From Onychomys torridus (lineage: Eukaryota; Chordata; Mammalia; Rodentia; Cricetidae): DNA of 64,000 nucleotides. This document shows, piece by piece, positions 38,764-51,573 of the stretch. A model generated the notes under the pieces. The model worked only from the letters and a program-made list of their open reading frames with translations, searched no databases and was not told the DNA's origin. Position 1 is the stretch's first letter, and the number at the start of each line of letters is the position of its first letter. Location of the stretch: assembly GCF_903995425.1 (NCBI RefSeq), contig NC_050460.1, positions 18,727,105 to 18,791,104 on the forward strand. The letters are read 5' to 3'. The position numbers and the translations under genes were made by a program.

Positions 38764-41700
38764 CTGAAAGAGAGAATAGAATGCATTTAACTCTGAGGCC
38801 TTGGTGTAACAGAACCTATGTGAAACTGCAAGGTAAAAACAAAACTACCCTCTTTAAACGACTCTTCACGGAAATACACTGGAATTGAATGTATCCTCGC
38901 TTGTTTATTAATGGATCTGGGGACCAGTGATCTACAAGAGCAGCTTGCACAAACAGCCAAGCATCAGGTGAGCTGACATCACCCTGAGAAGTAAGGATGG
39001 CACAAACCATGAAGACACATGTGCGTAACTCTTACTAGAGTCATATCTTACCAGCTTTATTACTGGTTATCACCGCCTTTCCACGTCTAACGTATAAACC
39101 TCATCCTGCATGTGCATCTACAGGAACAAAACAGAGTACGTATAGGGCTCTATGTAATCTGTGACTTCAGGCATCCACGGGGTCCTTCCATGCTTGCAAC
39201 ATCATGGATGTATGCTACTCATCACAGGTAGCCAGGGCTAAACAGAGACGCAGCAGCTAACAGCTGAATTAATAGCACCAACTGACCAGCAAAATCTGCC
39301 AGATAGAATAAGTCACAAGGAGAGCAGTGGAAGAAGCAGAACTGACTTGAGAGAAAACACCTTAGCATTTGACAGAGTATGGGCCTTCTAGCCTGTCACA
39401 TCCTGGCTTTGTTACTCAATTGCAATGAGAAATTACAATGCCCACCTAAGCCTCTGTGTTTCCATCTGTAAAATGGGGGAAAGGGAACACACTCTAACTG
39501 CACTGTTGTGAAAAAAAAAATCAAAGGAGATGATACAAATGAAAGACATGGACAAACTCAGGAAATATTGGACATTATGTAGAACTATTTGGGGTGCACA
39601 GGTGCACGTGTGAGCAAGTATACAGACATGTACATATGTGCCCTCTGGCACTGTTTCTGTCACCACTCGCCTTGTTTTTTGAGACTGGGCCTCTTATTGG
39701 CCTCCTGGAGGCTAGGCTAGTTGGCCAGTGACCCCCAGGGATCTGCCTGTCTTCAGTTCCCTGGGGCTGGGATTAGAAGCATGTCTCACCCACCACCCTT
39801 GGCTCTTAGCGTTATTATTACTACTACTATCTACAGAGATAGGATTTGGCACCAAGAAACACTATCTACATTCGGCTTAACCTGATTCTTCCATCTTTTC
39901 TGTTCTCACCTCCCTTCCCTTACTAAAAAGCTTTAAATCTTACTCATAACATCCCCGATTCCAAACATGGATTTTCCCCACAGGACAGACACATAGACCT
40001 TTTTATTTTAAAATGCAGGGCATTCTCGGATTAGCGCTTTCCAATTTTCTTTGTCACAAGTCGCAACCAACCTCCCCTGCCTTGTTCAGCTGAACACACT
40101 TGCCTTCATGCACATCCCTGGCCAAGCCCTTTAGAGCCCCATGACGGAACCATGTCTGACAGTAACAGGTCAGGTATGCATTGACCTCAAACCGCTACAC
40201 AATACAGTCAGCACTCTAGCTCTCACTTCCAACTCCCTAAACCCCGTTTTAGAACAGACATCAGACTTTCTTGAAAGCACTTCACGTATCTGCCCCAGCT
40301 TCCAAAAGCGCTTGAGCTTTTAATTAGAAGTAATTACCTAATCATCTGGGAATGCTGGAGAAAGACGTCAAATTATTTGAGATACAGAAGTATGTAATTC
40401 CATGATCTTAGTAGATCTTATATTTCAATGAGAAAATACAGACAAAATAAAAATCTTAATTATTTGAGCTAACCAACTCCTGGGAAAGATAAACCACACA
40501 AATTTTATCACCTCCATCCTTTTGGATGTTTGTCCCAAAAGTATTATTTTAGAATTTAATTTTTTTAATCTGAAAGGTGAAACTTAGACTTATGTCTGAG
40601 TATTATGAATCTGTAATATCTGATTTTGTTTAAAGCTCATTAATGTGGCTGTGTGCCTCTGTGTAAGTTTATATGCATCATGTGTGTGCAGGTGTCAAGG
40701 GAAGTGGGAAGAGGGTGCCAGATTTCTCAGGAACTGGAGTTGTAGTCACTGAGATCCCACATGGGTGCTGGGACCCACACCCCAATCCTCTGCAAGAGCG
40801 GTAACTGCTCTTCACTCCTGAGTCATCTCTTCAGCCTCAAATTCATATTTTATAGTGTGCTTTGAGACAATGTGACTGGGGTAACATTAAGACGCCATGC
40901 CACTAGCATCAGGGCTGATGTAGCTGTCTCATTAATGTAGAGTTCTGATACTGAAAGAACTTATTGACAAAACCTGCAACACGATTAAGCAAATACCAGA
41001 TTTGCAACACAACCTCCCTCAGATGGACAGGAGACTGCGTATCTGCATACACATTCAACACAACCACCCTCAGATGGACAGGAGACTGCGTATCTGCATA
41101 CACATTCAACACAACCACCCTCAGATGGACAGGAGACTGCATATCTGCATACACATTCAACACAACCACCCTCAGATGGACAGGAGACTGCGTATCTGCA
41201 TACACATTCATTTGTATCTACACGTTCACAAGTTGAAGTATTTATGTAACGGTAAAAAAAGTGAAAAACCTGAGCTGAAGAAAATAATGATCAGGATTCT
41301 AGAATGAAATCATCTATAAAACAAAGATATTGGGCGTTTGGGGACCATTTGAAATAAGTGTCACAACAAAAGGCAAATCGGTAGAAAGAGAAGTCAGCTC
41401 CTGCTGGAACTGTGCACAGCCTTGGACTTGTACACCAGGGAACAGAGAAAGTGCTGCTGTACAGACAGAGGACGGGCTGATTCGGCTGAAGACTGGTCAG
41501 TAAGGAGAGAACATGGGAGGGAAACAAAACCTCAAACAAGACTCAGTACAGCTCACTGCAAACGACCTGAAGAGCATCTTGGTGGTGGATCTGCATATCT
41601 GTACTTCCATGCCTGAACAGATTTCACCACTCTATTTTATCACGGTCACTTGTTCACTCAATGTTACTCTGTGTTACTCTGATTAAACAGTTTTCCTCCA

Positions 41701-44700
41701 CTGAGCTGTAAATATAACCAAATCCCGGCCTATTCTAAAAAGTTCAAGATGCCACACAGCTTCAATCACATATAAGCAGTGACATTTAAGAATAAATTGC
41801 AGAAGGATCCAAATGAAAATGAAAATAGAGGATATATGTTTATGTCATTCCACATCATTTGCTCAAAAAACAATCAATAAAACCTTTTGGCAATGGGCAG
41901 GTTGCAGTGGCATGTGTCTGACATCCCAGGACTTGGGAAACAGTGCCAGGAGGAAGGCAAATTTGAAGTCAGCCTGGACTCAGAGACCTTGTCTCAAAAT
42001 GTCTTGCAGAGAATCCAGACTTGGTTCCCAGCACCCGCAGGAGGCAGTTCACTACTGCCTGGAACACCAGTCCCACCGGTCTTCTGACTTCCGCAGGCAT
42101 CTGCACATATGTGGCAGACATATACACACATAAAATGTTTTGTTCAATTTTTTAAAATCTTTTTTCTCCTAGGAGAGTTCATCCATCCAGAGCCAGGAAA
42201 GCAGAGAGACACGGGAGGGACAGGAGGAGCGGTTGCTAGGTGGGACAGGACGGAACGGAAAAGGCTGTGAATTCAGGCCACTCCAACTGAGGCGGAGAGA
42301 CAGCCTAATTAAATCAAGCCCTCAGCAAGGGCTCTGTTTTTTGGCTATAAATGAAAAGAGCTGACAGTGATACCCTGGGGAGGATTTAAGCCTTTGATCA
42401 TATTCTGTCCAGGATTTATAACTTCAACAACAATGTGCCAAACCAGACTGTCATTCCAAACAAAAACGACAGTGGCGAGCACACAAGCAGTGAGGTGTGC
42501 TCCCTTTCCGCTCAAGGCTGACTTGCACACAGCTTTCTCCAACAGTGTGACAAAGTTGCCTTAGAAACCACCCAGCCATGGGTGTCTGCACGACACAGGC
42601 AGCCCTATAGACGTCTGCACTTTAAATAGCTTATGTATCCAACTTAACCTCAGTTTTCTAAGTTAACGGGTCTCCAGTCAGGAGTGTAAAGCCTCATGCC
42701 CATATTTGCAAGGCACTAGCAGAAGCTACTATTTTAATAGTGTTACTTACAACAAAGAAAAAAGATGCCCCAACACTAACAGTTCTACTTTTTTTTTTTT
42801 TTTTTTTTTTTTTACCAAAGCAAGGGTAAATTCTAGAAAGATTTAAAGAGCTGATGCCAAGACTCTGATTGTTTTTGCCAAAGAGAAATCATGTATGTTG
42901 GTTCTTCTTCCCTTAATACTTGCCCAGTTCAGCTAATTACAAGGTGCTAAAAAAAGTTTCTTAAAATTGTTGGTTTTATAGTCCAGTACTCATAAGTCAC
43001 TCTATAATTAAAAATGGGGAAAAAAACCCAGGGTGCATATGAATATTTTTAAAACTAAACTTTGGTGATAAGTATTAATTACCATTATACATAGTCAAGC
43101 AAAAGAGTACAGCTAAACTCATCCAAGGAAGCTGATAAATTTTCCTTTATAGATTTTGGAATTAACCAGAAATGAGTATTTGTCTTTTCCATAACTCATG
43201 AAGATAACTTTCCCTCTGTTTTAGTTAGAAGTATGGCCACATTGATTGAGACCATTTTTATACATCATAGACCTCAGTCACGAATTTAATCTAAGACATA
43301 TGCATGCATGAAGATATTAGAAACAGTTTGTACCGCAAGCAGCCTACAGCCTAGGAGAGAATACATGAAAAACTACAAGCAAGCAATAACTATAAACTCC
43401 CTGAAACGTGGCACATAGACCAAGAGAAGCCACATTTGGCTGCAGGCAGAGGATTCAGGAAGAGACTGCTCTGGAGCAAAATAGCCAATGCTCTATGAAG
43501 AATTTGTCCTTTGGAGTTTCTGTGCTTGCCTTTAGAATGGACAAGAAGGAATAAATGCATTTCTGACTGGATTTTGTTTCCTATTCTATGCCTATCATCT
43601 AGCTAGTCCTATGCCCAACATCTAGTAGTCCTATTCAATGTCTAGGAATCCCTATGCCCAAAGGCTAGCTGCTCCTATGCCCAGGGTCTAACTAGTTCTA
43701 TGCCCAACAGTTAGCTTGCCCAATGACAAGCTATTTCAGTGTCCAGCAGCTAGCCAGCCCTGTGCCCAATGGCTAGGTATCCTGCTTTGCGGAGAATGGG
43801 GCCACAGGAAAAGGCCACTGGCTTACCACTGGAGCTCCACTTACTCATTCAGATGTTGAAATCTTTCTTGCCAATTTACAGCCCGAGCAACATTTCCAGT
43901 TTTATCAATCAGCTTTATTCCAAAAAATTCCAGCATCATTTTATAAGCCAAGAGGAATCTTCTGATTGCTTCTTTTGTTTTTTTGAATTCCTAATATAAG
44001 AAGGAGGGAAAAAGTCACTTGAAATGACCCAGTAGCTATCAGGACAATAAGGTAATTATTATATACTTTATAATATATTATAAAGATATTATTTGGCTAC
44101 CTCATGTAAGATGAATTGAGCTTGCATTACCTCAATTTCATATGTAGTTAACTCTTTAGCATAAAAGTTCAAGCCTTGTTCTCTCAGGGGAAAGAGCCTA
44201 GTTTGTTAAAAAAATAAAATAAAATAAAAATTTTCAATTGACATTGTCTTGAGAACACATGATTAAACAGGACACAGTTCAAGGTAGAGAACATTTTACT
44301 GACCATTGAATGTAAGTGTGGTTGTGTTCCAGTTTCTCATAGTCTCCTTTCCATTTATTTAGGACCTCTTCAATGTAAACACCTAAATGGTAAATATTTA
44401 GAAAATGAACCACTCATTGAAAATATGGTGATAGCATTTTAACATACAAATCACTTGAGTTCTCTATTAAAACATTTAGTTTAAAAACAATACACAAGAA
44501 CACCCTAAAAGAGGAATACTCTGCCATATACTCTGTAATAAGCCTAATTAAAAAAAAATAGCAGCACCTCAAATTACAAAACTCTGTACTGGCCAATGTA
44601 CTCTAAAGCAGAGGATGGCAAGTGATGGGCTAAGGATCATTTTGTAAATAAAGTTTTATTGGAACATAGACAAGCACACCATTTATATACTGTCCACAGC

Positions 44701-47700
44701 TGCTTTTTAGTACAACACAGACTAGAGTGTTACACTAGACTATTCTGCAAAGCCTAACATAGTTGCTATCTGCCTCTGTGCAGAAAAACTATTCCAAACA
44801 GCATTATCATCTCCATATGACTAACAAAAAAATAATAATTACCAGCGAAAACAATGCTGTTAAGTGGTATATTTGTTCAAAGTTGCATACTAGCAAATTA
44901 TTAATAATGACAATAATAAAAAATTCTTCAGAGTGTCACACTAGTAACAAAGCAGCCTAGGAGAGAACACATGTTTTTGTGCTTGTAGAAAGTAAGCCCT
45001 TTTATTATAGCCCATGTTCTCCTCTAAGAACTTAATAAAATCCTCTTGATTCCCAGGTCTGTCAAGATCCTTATAATTGGCCAGTTAGCTAATCTTACAG
45101 AGAAACAAAACAAAACAAAAACCAAAAAACAAACAAACAAACAAACAAACCCACAACTCATCTCATTCTTGTTTCCTCAAAGATCACTAAGACCCCTCGC
45201 AGGAAGTGGGCAAAGTTGTATTGAATCATGCCATAGGTTTAACACACTGGGGTCATTTTTCCCCTGTTTTTTTTTTTTTACAGTGGCAAATACAACTGCA
45301 TCTATGCCCACAGGTTAGCCTCCAGACTTCTGGGACACCAAAAAGTAGAAGAGAATTGGATTTGGCCATTTTGGCAAGGCTCCCCAGGGCATCCTACCAG
45401 GACTCCCTCTCCCTTATACCACACCCAGTCATGAGATTGCTTCCAACTTAATCACCTAAGACCCTAACATTCTGAAAGGCTTATTTCTTAGGGTTCCTAT
45501 TGCTGAGACCAATACCATGACCAGAAGCATCACAGGGAAGAAAGGGCTTACTTCACTCACACCTCCATATCATAGTCCATAACTGAACTGAAGTTAGGAT
45601 AAGAACTCAAGGCAGGAGCTGAAGCAGAGGCCATGGAGGAATACTGTTTACCAGCTTGTTTCCCATGGCTTATACTCTTGATATCTTATACCATCCACTG
45701 CCCCTAGGGAGGTAGGCCTCCCCATGTTAGTCATCAATCAAGAAACTGCCCTAGGCTTTCCCACAGGCCAATCAGATGGGGGCATTTTCTCAACCAAGGT
45801 TGCCTCTTCACAAATGACTCCAGCTTGTATCAGTTAACATCAAGCTAGCCAGCACAGCTTACAGTCTAGGACAGTGGTTCTCAACCTTCTTAATGCTGCG
45901 ACCCTTTAATACAGTTCCTCATGTTGTGGTGACCCCCCAACCATAAAATTATTATTGTTGCTACTTGATAACTATAAGTTTGCTATTGTTATGAATCTTA
46001 ATGTAAACATCTGTGTTTTGCGATGGTCTAAGGCGGCCCCTGTGAAAGGATCATCATGGCCTATACAGGTGAGAACCGCTGATCTAGGACCTTCACTAGC
46101 TGACTCATACTACTAGAAATATCATTCAGTTTTCACTGAGAGCAAATGACAAGAATCAGGACAATTTGGTCACCTCACACACCAAATCTCTAAGGAGAAT
46201 CTGGCTCCTGCTTTGCCTATATACAATTCAGACACCCATTGAGAGGTACAGTGTGCTGCCTCATTTTTTTGGCTGACAAGTTCGTGATCAAATTACCATA
46301 GCAACTGTGAATTTTCATTATGGGTTTGGGAAAGCTCCTATGCTATGAGGTAGGCTATGCAGTTGTGGAGGAGGCACATTTAGTTGGCAGGGTTTGAACT
46401 GGGATTGCTGTAGTTTCCCAAGCCTTAACTTTGAACAGTGGCCAAGGTAATTCTAGATAACCAACAATATCTTTACTAATATTTTAAATAATTTCTAGGT
46501 CTGGCACAGCAGAAGGAACAGTGAGTGGATCCTGGAACTTAGTCCCACCCTAAAATCAATTTAGTGACCCAGCAAAAGTCAGTCATTTAGGCTTCAAATC
46601 CCAGTTACCGCACCTTAAAGATCAAAAGGCTGAATGCAACCCCCTTCAAAACCTAATCGTTCTAAATTATATGGCTCTACAAATCTCTCCTCTGCTCACA
46701 TGCACACCAACAGTCTAAAGACAAAATAAAACAAAAATAAAAAAACAAAAACACAAAACTAAACTAAACCAACCAAACAAAAAGCCTGCCCCTACTACTT
46801 CCTTTTCAGTGACAGCCATGACACACAGATAATGAGATGGTAAGGCTAACCAGTATCTATTTCTCCACAGTTCACTAAATGGATGACTACAACTCTAAAA
46901 CACTGGACTCTGGGGACACATCAGCCTGCATGGCAAGGCAAAACAAAGCTAACCCACCCACAAACGCAGCAGGAATACACCACGTCCAGAATAAGGAAAG
47001 AACACCCAGGTATCTGCAAGTACTTAAACTTTGCTTTTTACCAAGGTGGCTTACTCACCATCTGGCTTAAACGGAATTTTATTTTTATAAAAGCGAAGGT
47101 TGCTCAAGTCATTTTGATATCGGATATCTTTGAAGTTCTGCTAAAGGAAAAGATCAATTAATCTCCAGTATATGGAAACACACACAAAAAGGCACAAGGA
47201 CCCTTCTGACGTGTTTTCTTACCAGCAGAGTAAAATCAGAAAAACAGAAAGACAAGACATTACATTTAAGGGGGGAAAGCATCCCGTTGTCTTACTGGGT
47301 ACTGATGTCGGTATTTGTACAAATCCCTCGCAGCATAGAAGCTCCTCTTTGGTTTGGCCGGGGCTTCTGTGGGATCACCACCCTAAGACACAGAGTGAAA
47401 CTCCACTTACACAAAGAATGATACTCAGAAAGTTCCAGAACAAACTCTAAAGCACTCAACATCCATAAAGAGCCCCGAGCATCGACAATCCATTCAGTTA
47501 AAGAAAACTATTATGTCTCTTCAAAGATGCTTTGCAAATAGTGCTTATGGGCACGACTTCCTTGTTTGCATTAAAAACTGGTGCCCAAAGGTCTATCACT
47601 AAATAATAAACTTTCAATTCACTAAACAGTAAACTGTTCGACGCCTTTGGAGGGCAAACGCTAAGGACCAGTATCGATCCGGAACAGCACTCAGAATGAA

Positions 47701-50700
47701 CACACAGTTCAGCCGATGCGAAATGGAGCCAATGACTAAACTTACTTTATATAATTCTATGACAGGGTTAAGTTGGTAAACCAATTCTACACAGAAGATG
47801 CTCATTAAATGTGCAGCTCCGAGCTACACTTGAAAGTCAAGTAATATTTATGAAAGGAAGGGAGGATCTTAAACTAAATTAGCTTTCTAAATTCCCTTAA
47901 AGCACCATAACAAACATACAAGACATGAATAATCGTCCACCCATTCGATGATCAATAGGCTATAAATCAGCAGCAAACTTGAGATAAATACACAAACCAC
48001 GATGAAGCTCTGGGGTGGAATGAACGTTGACTGAAGTTCACTCAGGCTGCTTCCAAAGTGCCACCACCTCTGGAACGCCACTTTCAATGGATAACACGCG
48101 GGTCTGACACTCTAGCCATCCAGACCATAAAATGCATGACAAAATACTTTTGTCCAGTGACACACAGGACAGTGAGATGGAACGGGGTGAAGACTGTGGT
48201 GTTAAAATATGAATATTCATTAAGAAAGCTGCCCCCAATCCGTTCTCTCATCCTCTCCTACCCTCTGTCTGTGTTGACAGACTGGCATCCTTCTAAGCAA
48301 TTTTCACACATTTCTGAAGTGGTGTTGTGTTATTCTCACTCTTACTACAAGTACAGAGATACTTTAACACCAAATCCTCTGATGTCTAACGGCAGCTACA
48401 CGGCCATGTTACATAAGCAAGGAAAAGCTTCAATTCTGGTTCTTGCCACACTTTTCAAAATAGCTCTGCCTCGCAAGTTTCGGAATCTATTTAGCCTGAG
48501 CTACAACCACATGAATCATCACCTGCGTTTGCAGAAAGCCCTTTTCCATTTACAAAACACTTCCATGTCTATTACTTCACTTGAGTTTCACAACATACCT
48601 GGTCTGACACTCATTAGTGCTTGCATCTTAGAAACAAGGTTGCTGGAGCTTAGAGGAACTGAACAAGGCTCGAACCTAGTAACGAAGGCGCAAGAACTAG
48701 CTGCTTCCTTGTCTGCCTAATTGGGTCCGAACTAGTTTCAATACCTGCTGAACGTGATGGAAGTGAGGGAAACTTGAAAAGCCTGTTATAAAGATCAATG
48801 AACCACCCAAGATCAGGAGCCAAGAGACTAAGGTGAGTCTTGGTTCTGCTACTTAATATTTGTGAGGCCTTAAGCAAATCACTTAGCTGAATCTTCGTTT
48901 TATAATCTGTGAAGATAATGATTCATGTCCTGCCTGTTCCCCAAGACTGCCATATAAATGATCGCATCCTTCAGCCTGCCAGCATCTGTCCTGTTCAATT
49001 CTGTATCCTAGACTCTTACTTCCTCAGCGAGGATTCTGCACCCTGGCCTACGATTCCTTTTCCCCCCAGATCATTAAAACTTCCCTCTTCCTAACCACTC
49101 CCGAAACCAACAAGCATGCTATAGTCTCTCCAAACTTCCGCATCGTATCTCAATTGACCCAAGTCTACCCCAAGTACAGACCACGCCTCCGCTCCCCTTT
49201 GAAGTAAATCATCACCAAAGAGTTGTGCAAACTCTCTATCCTTCTAGAGCCCATCCCATGACCTAAATAAGGCTCTGCCCACAGCATCGCATTAAATTGG
49301 GACTATTAGGAACTTTTCAAATCTCTGTCTGGTCAAATCATGTCTCAGTGATCACCCCAGACGGCTTCCCAGCAACACTGAACCCCTTAAGGCCCTCCAC
49401 CCAGAAGCACTTGGCTGTCAGAACGCCACACTCTCCAGTCTTGTTCTGGTGTCACTGGTCCCCCCCCCTTTTTTTTGGCTCCTCCTCTTAATCACAACCT
49501 TTGTATACAGCAGTGGGTCACGACCCTTTCATAGGGGTTGCATATCAGATATCCTGCATTATCAGATATCTACATTGCAATTCATAGCAAAGTTACAGTT
49601 ATGAAGTAGCAATGACATAATGTTACAATGGGGGGTCACCACCACATGAGGAACTGTATTAAAGGGTCGCCGCCTTAGGAATGTTGGGAACCACTGGTCC
49701 AGGGAAGGGTTGTCCTCATCTTTCATGACTCCCTGATGACCTCCTGAACTGATTTTTAAGTACAACTAATCCTAAGTGCCCGCCTACAGCCCCGATTCTA
49801 GGCCGACTATTTATAGATAACATTAATTACTCTACTTGGATGTCTAATTGGATGGAAAACTTAAGATAAGACTTGACTTAATGGCTAAAGCATCTTCTGC
49901 CCCAGGCTTCCTCATCTCAGTTAATGGTACCATCCTTCGTCTAATGCTTACAGAGAGATGGATGGCAGCAAAGTCCACTCAAGTAGACTACCCAGACTGG
50001 CAATAAGCTAGTCTCCCTACTTTAAAGGGAGAACTGACGACTCCAAGTAAGGAGCAAACAGGGTGAGGAGCTAAAACATAAAATAAAAGTAGTGTGTAAG
50101 AAGTCCTACTGGGGGAAGAAGTGACCATTAAGAGGTGGTCTACATTTACTGAGGTTGGGGAGCACTGGCTGAAGTGTGATCACACCATTTGACACAGATG
50201 GACCTAGTTCATTAGATTATTACCTGTTTCGTTTTTGTTGTCTGATATTCCAAACTTCTGTTGATGGCCACTTACTTGAGAGACACATGGAAAGATAAAA
50301 CACTGGAATATGGCACACATTACTGTCTCAGGGTTGAGCGCACAATGCGGAATGCAAACCAGAGCACAAGGGAAGGATGGCCGGGATCCCACCCATCAGG
50401 GCCAAGGCGCTCACTTTGGCGACAGACATACTTAGGTTTGCATCTTTCCTTTTATGCTCTGGGCAAGAGTCTCTCTGGAAGGCTCACAATTCTCCAAAAT
50501 GGGGAATGAAAATGGCACGCACACACCCCGAAATTGCATTCCATTTCAATAACATGTGCAATTAGCTCCCATAGGAAGACTTCGAATTCCTCACAAGGTG
50601 TTGCTTCCCCTAAAGTCACATCGGACTTTGGGCTCCATTTTCCCAAAAGTGGCAAATGGGAGTCCTAATACAGAACCACCAACATTAAACCTACTGCAGA

Positions 50701-51539
50701 CTTCTTTAAAAAATACAGTTCCTCCATTTAAAAGTTTCTAAAGCCATGAGGTTAAGGGACATCATCTCTCTCTCTCTCTTCTAACCTCCCTGCCTAACTG
50801 TATTGGTCAACTGATTTAAGCTTGGTTGGATCAACAAGTCTTCGGGGTGAAACAAAATGTTTAAGGAATGTCTTGAAATCGTTGAAAGGTCTCCCTCTTG
50901 GGGAAAAGAACGGAGACATATTAAGTTTGCACAGGAGCCTTACTGCAATACTTTTAAAGGCCGTGGACCCCTGCTGAGGGGGAGCTTGCCGGCCGCTCAG
51001 CAATTGCAGTTCCGTCCTGTTCTGAATAATTTTTCTTTTAAATCAAACAGTAACATGCACCGGCCGGGTCCTCACAATCCTCTATTTTTAGGTTGGTTCC
51101 TCCCACCCCACCTTCGCATCACCCAGCTGCGCTGCAGAGGCAAAGATAACACCTAGTGGAGTGGAGTCGGGGTTTGCCTGCGGGGACTTCCCCATGGGGC
51201 TCACAGCAAGGCCCCGGGCCAGCAGCTATCCACTCAGGCGATCCTAGCCACCGCTGGCTCCTCCAGGTCGAGTACCCGGGCCACAGACGCCTAGCATCCC
51301 GCCCTGCATCCCCGAGGGGGGCGCGCGCTGTCCCCTCCCCGGTGCCGGGGCGCTTAGCCCTGCCGGGCCCACCATGGGTCCGGGGGGTCGCGTTACCTGC
51401 TCGGCGGCCCCCGCCTCGGCATGGTCCTCGGGCACGGGGCTGGCTCGGGGCCGCCCTCCGGCTCTCTCGGGAGGCTGCTCGGGCTGCTCCGGTTCGTCGT
51501 GCTCCTCCTGGCCCTCGCCACCGCCTGCCGGCCCCGGCT

Positions 51540-51573
<34 letters not shown>

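Larger units (their letters stand above)
38764..43844 (-). other. OGFRL1: OGFRL1 intron 6
   Basis: The 5.1-kb intron runs from donor gtaagt (43844-43839) to the ctctctttcag acceptor (38764-38774). It holds a MIR, a B3, a 51-bp minisatellite, a degenerate B1, a B2-like 3' end, a T25 run, an L2-like fossil and a 23-bp minisatellite. No other exon was recognised. Confidence 0.9.
44383..47058 (-). other. OGFRL1: OGFRL1 intron 3
   Basis: The 2.7-kb intron holds a MER-like hAT fossil, a (CAAA)n run, a family X copy and a hAT MITE. No exon was recognised. An A/C-rich stretch lies at 46727-46785. Confidence 0.9.
47383..51396 (-). other. OGFRL1: OGFRL1 intron 1
   Basis: The 4.0-kb intron runs from donor gtaacg to the cttag acceptor. 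It holds two facing MIR fossils and one hAT MITE. A short TC run is at 50766-50780. A 220-codon open frame on the plus strand (48058-48720) partly overlaps a MIR and shows no known domain. Confidence 0.9.

Noticed and set aside
38393..38786. Extra N-terminal MHSILSF residues on OGFRL1 exon 7
   Set aside because: They come from reading into intron 6; the ctctctttcag acceptor marks the exon start at 38763.
41008..41210. CRISPR-like regular repeats
   Set aside because: Units are contiguous with no unique spacers, and the window is mammalian; this is a minisatellite.
40909..41307. Repetitive proteins of about 100 codons on both strands of the 51-bp array
   Set aside because: They result from a stop-free unit whose length is a multiple of three.
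48058..48720. 220-codon plus-strand open frame in OGFRL1 intron 1
   Set aside because: Long for chance, but it overlaps a MIR fossil at its end, has no recognisable motif and no splice or promoter context.
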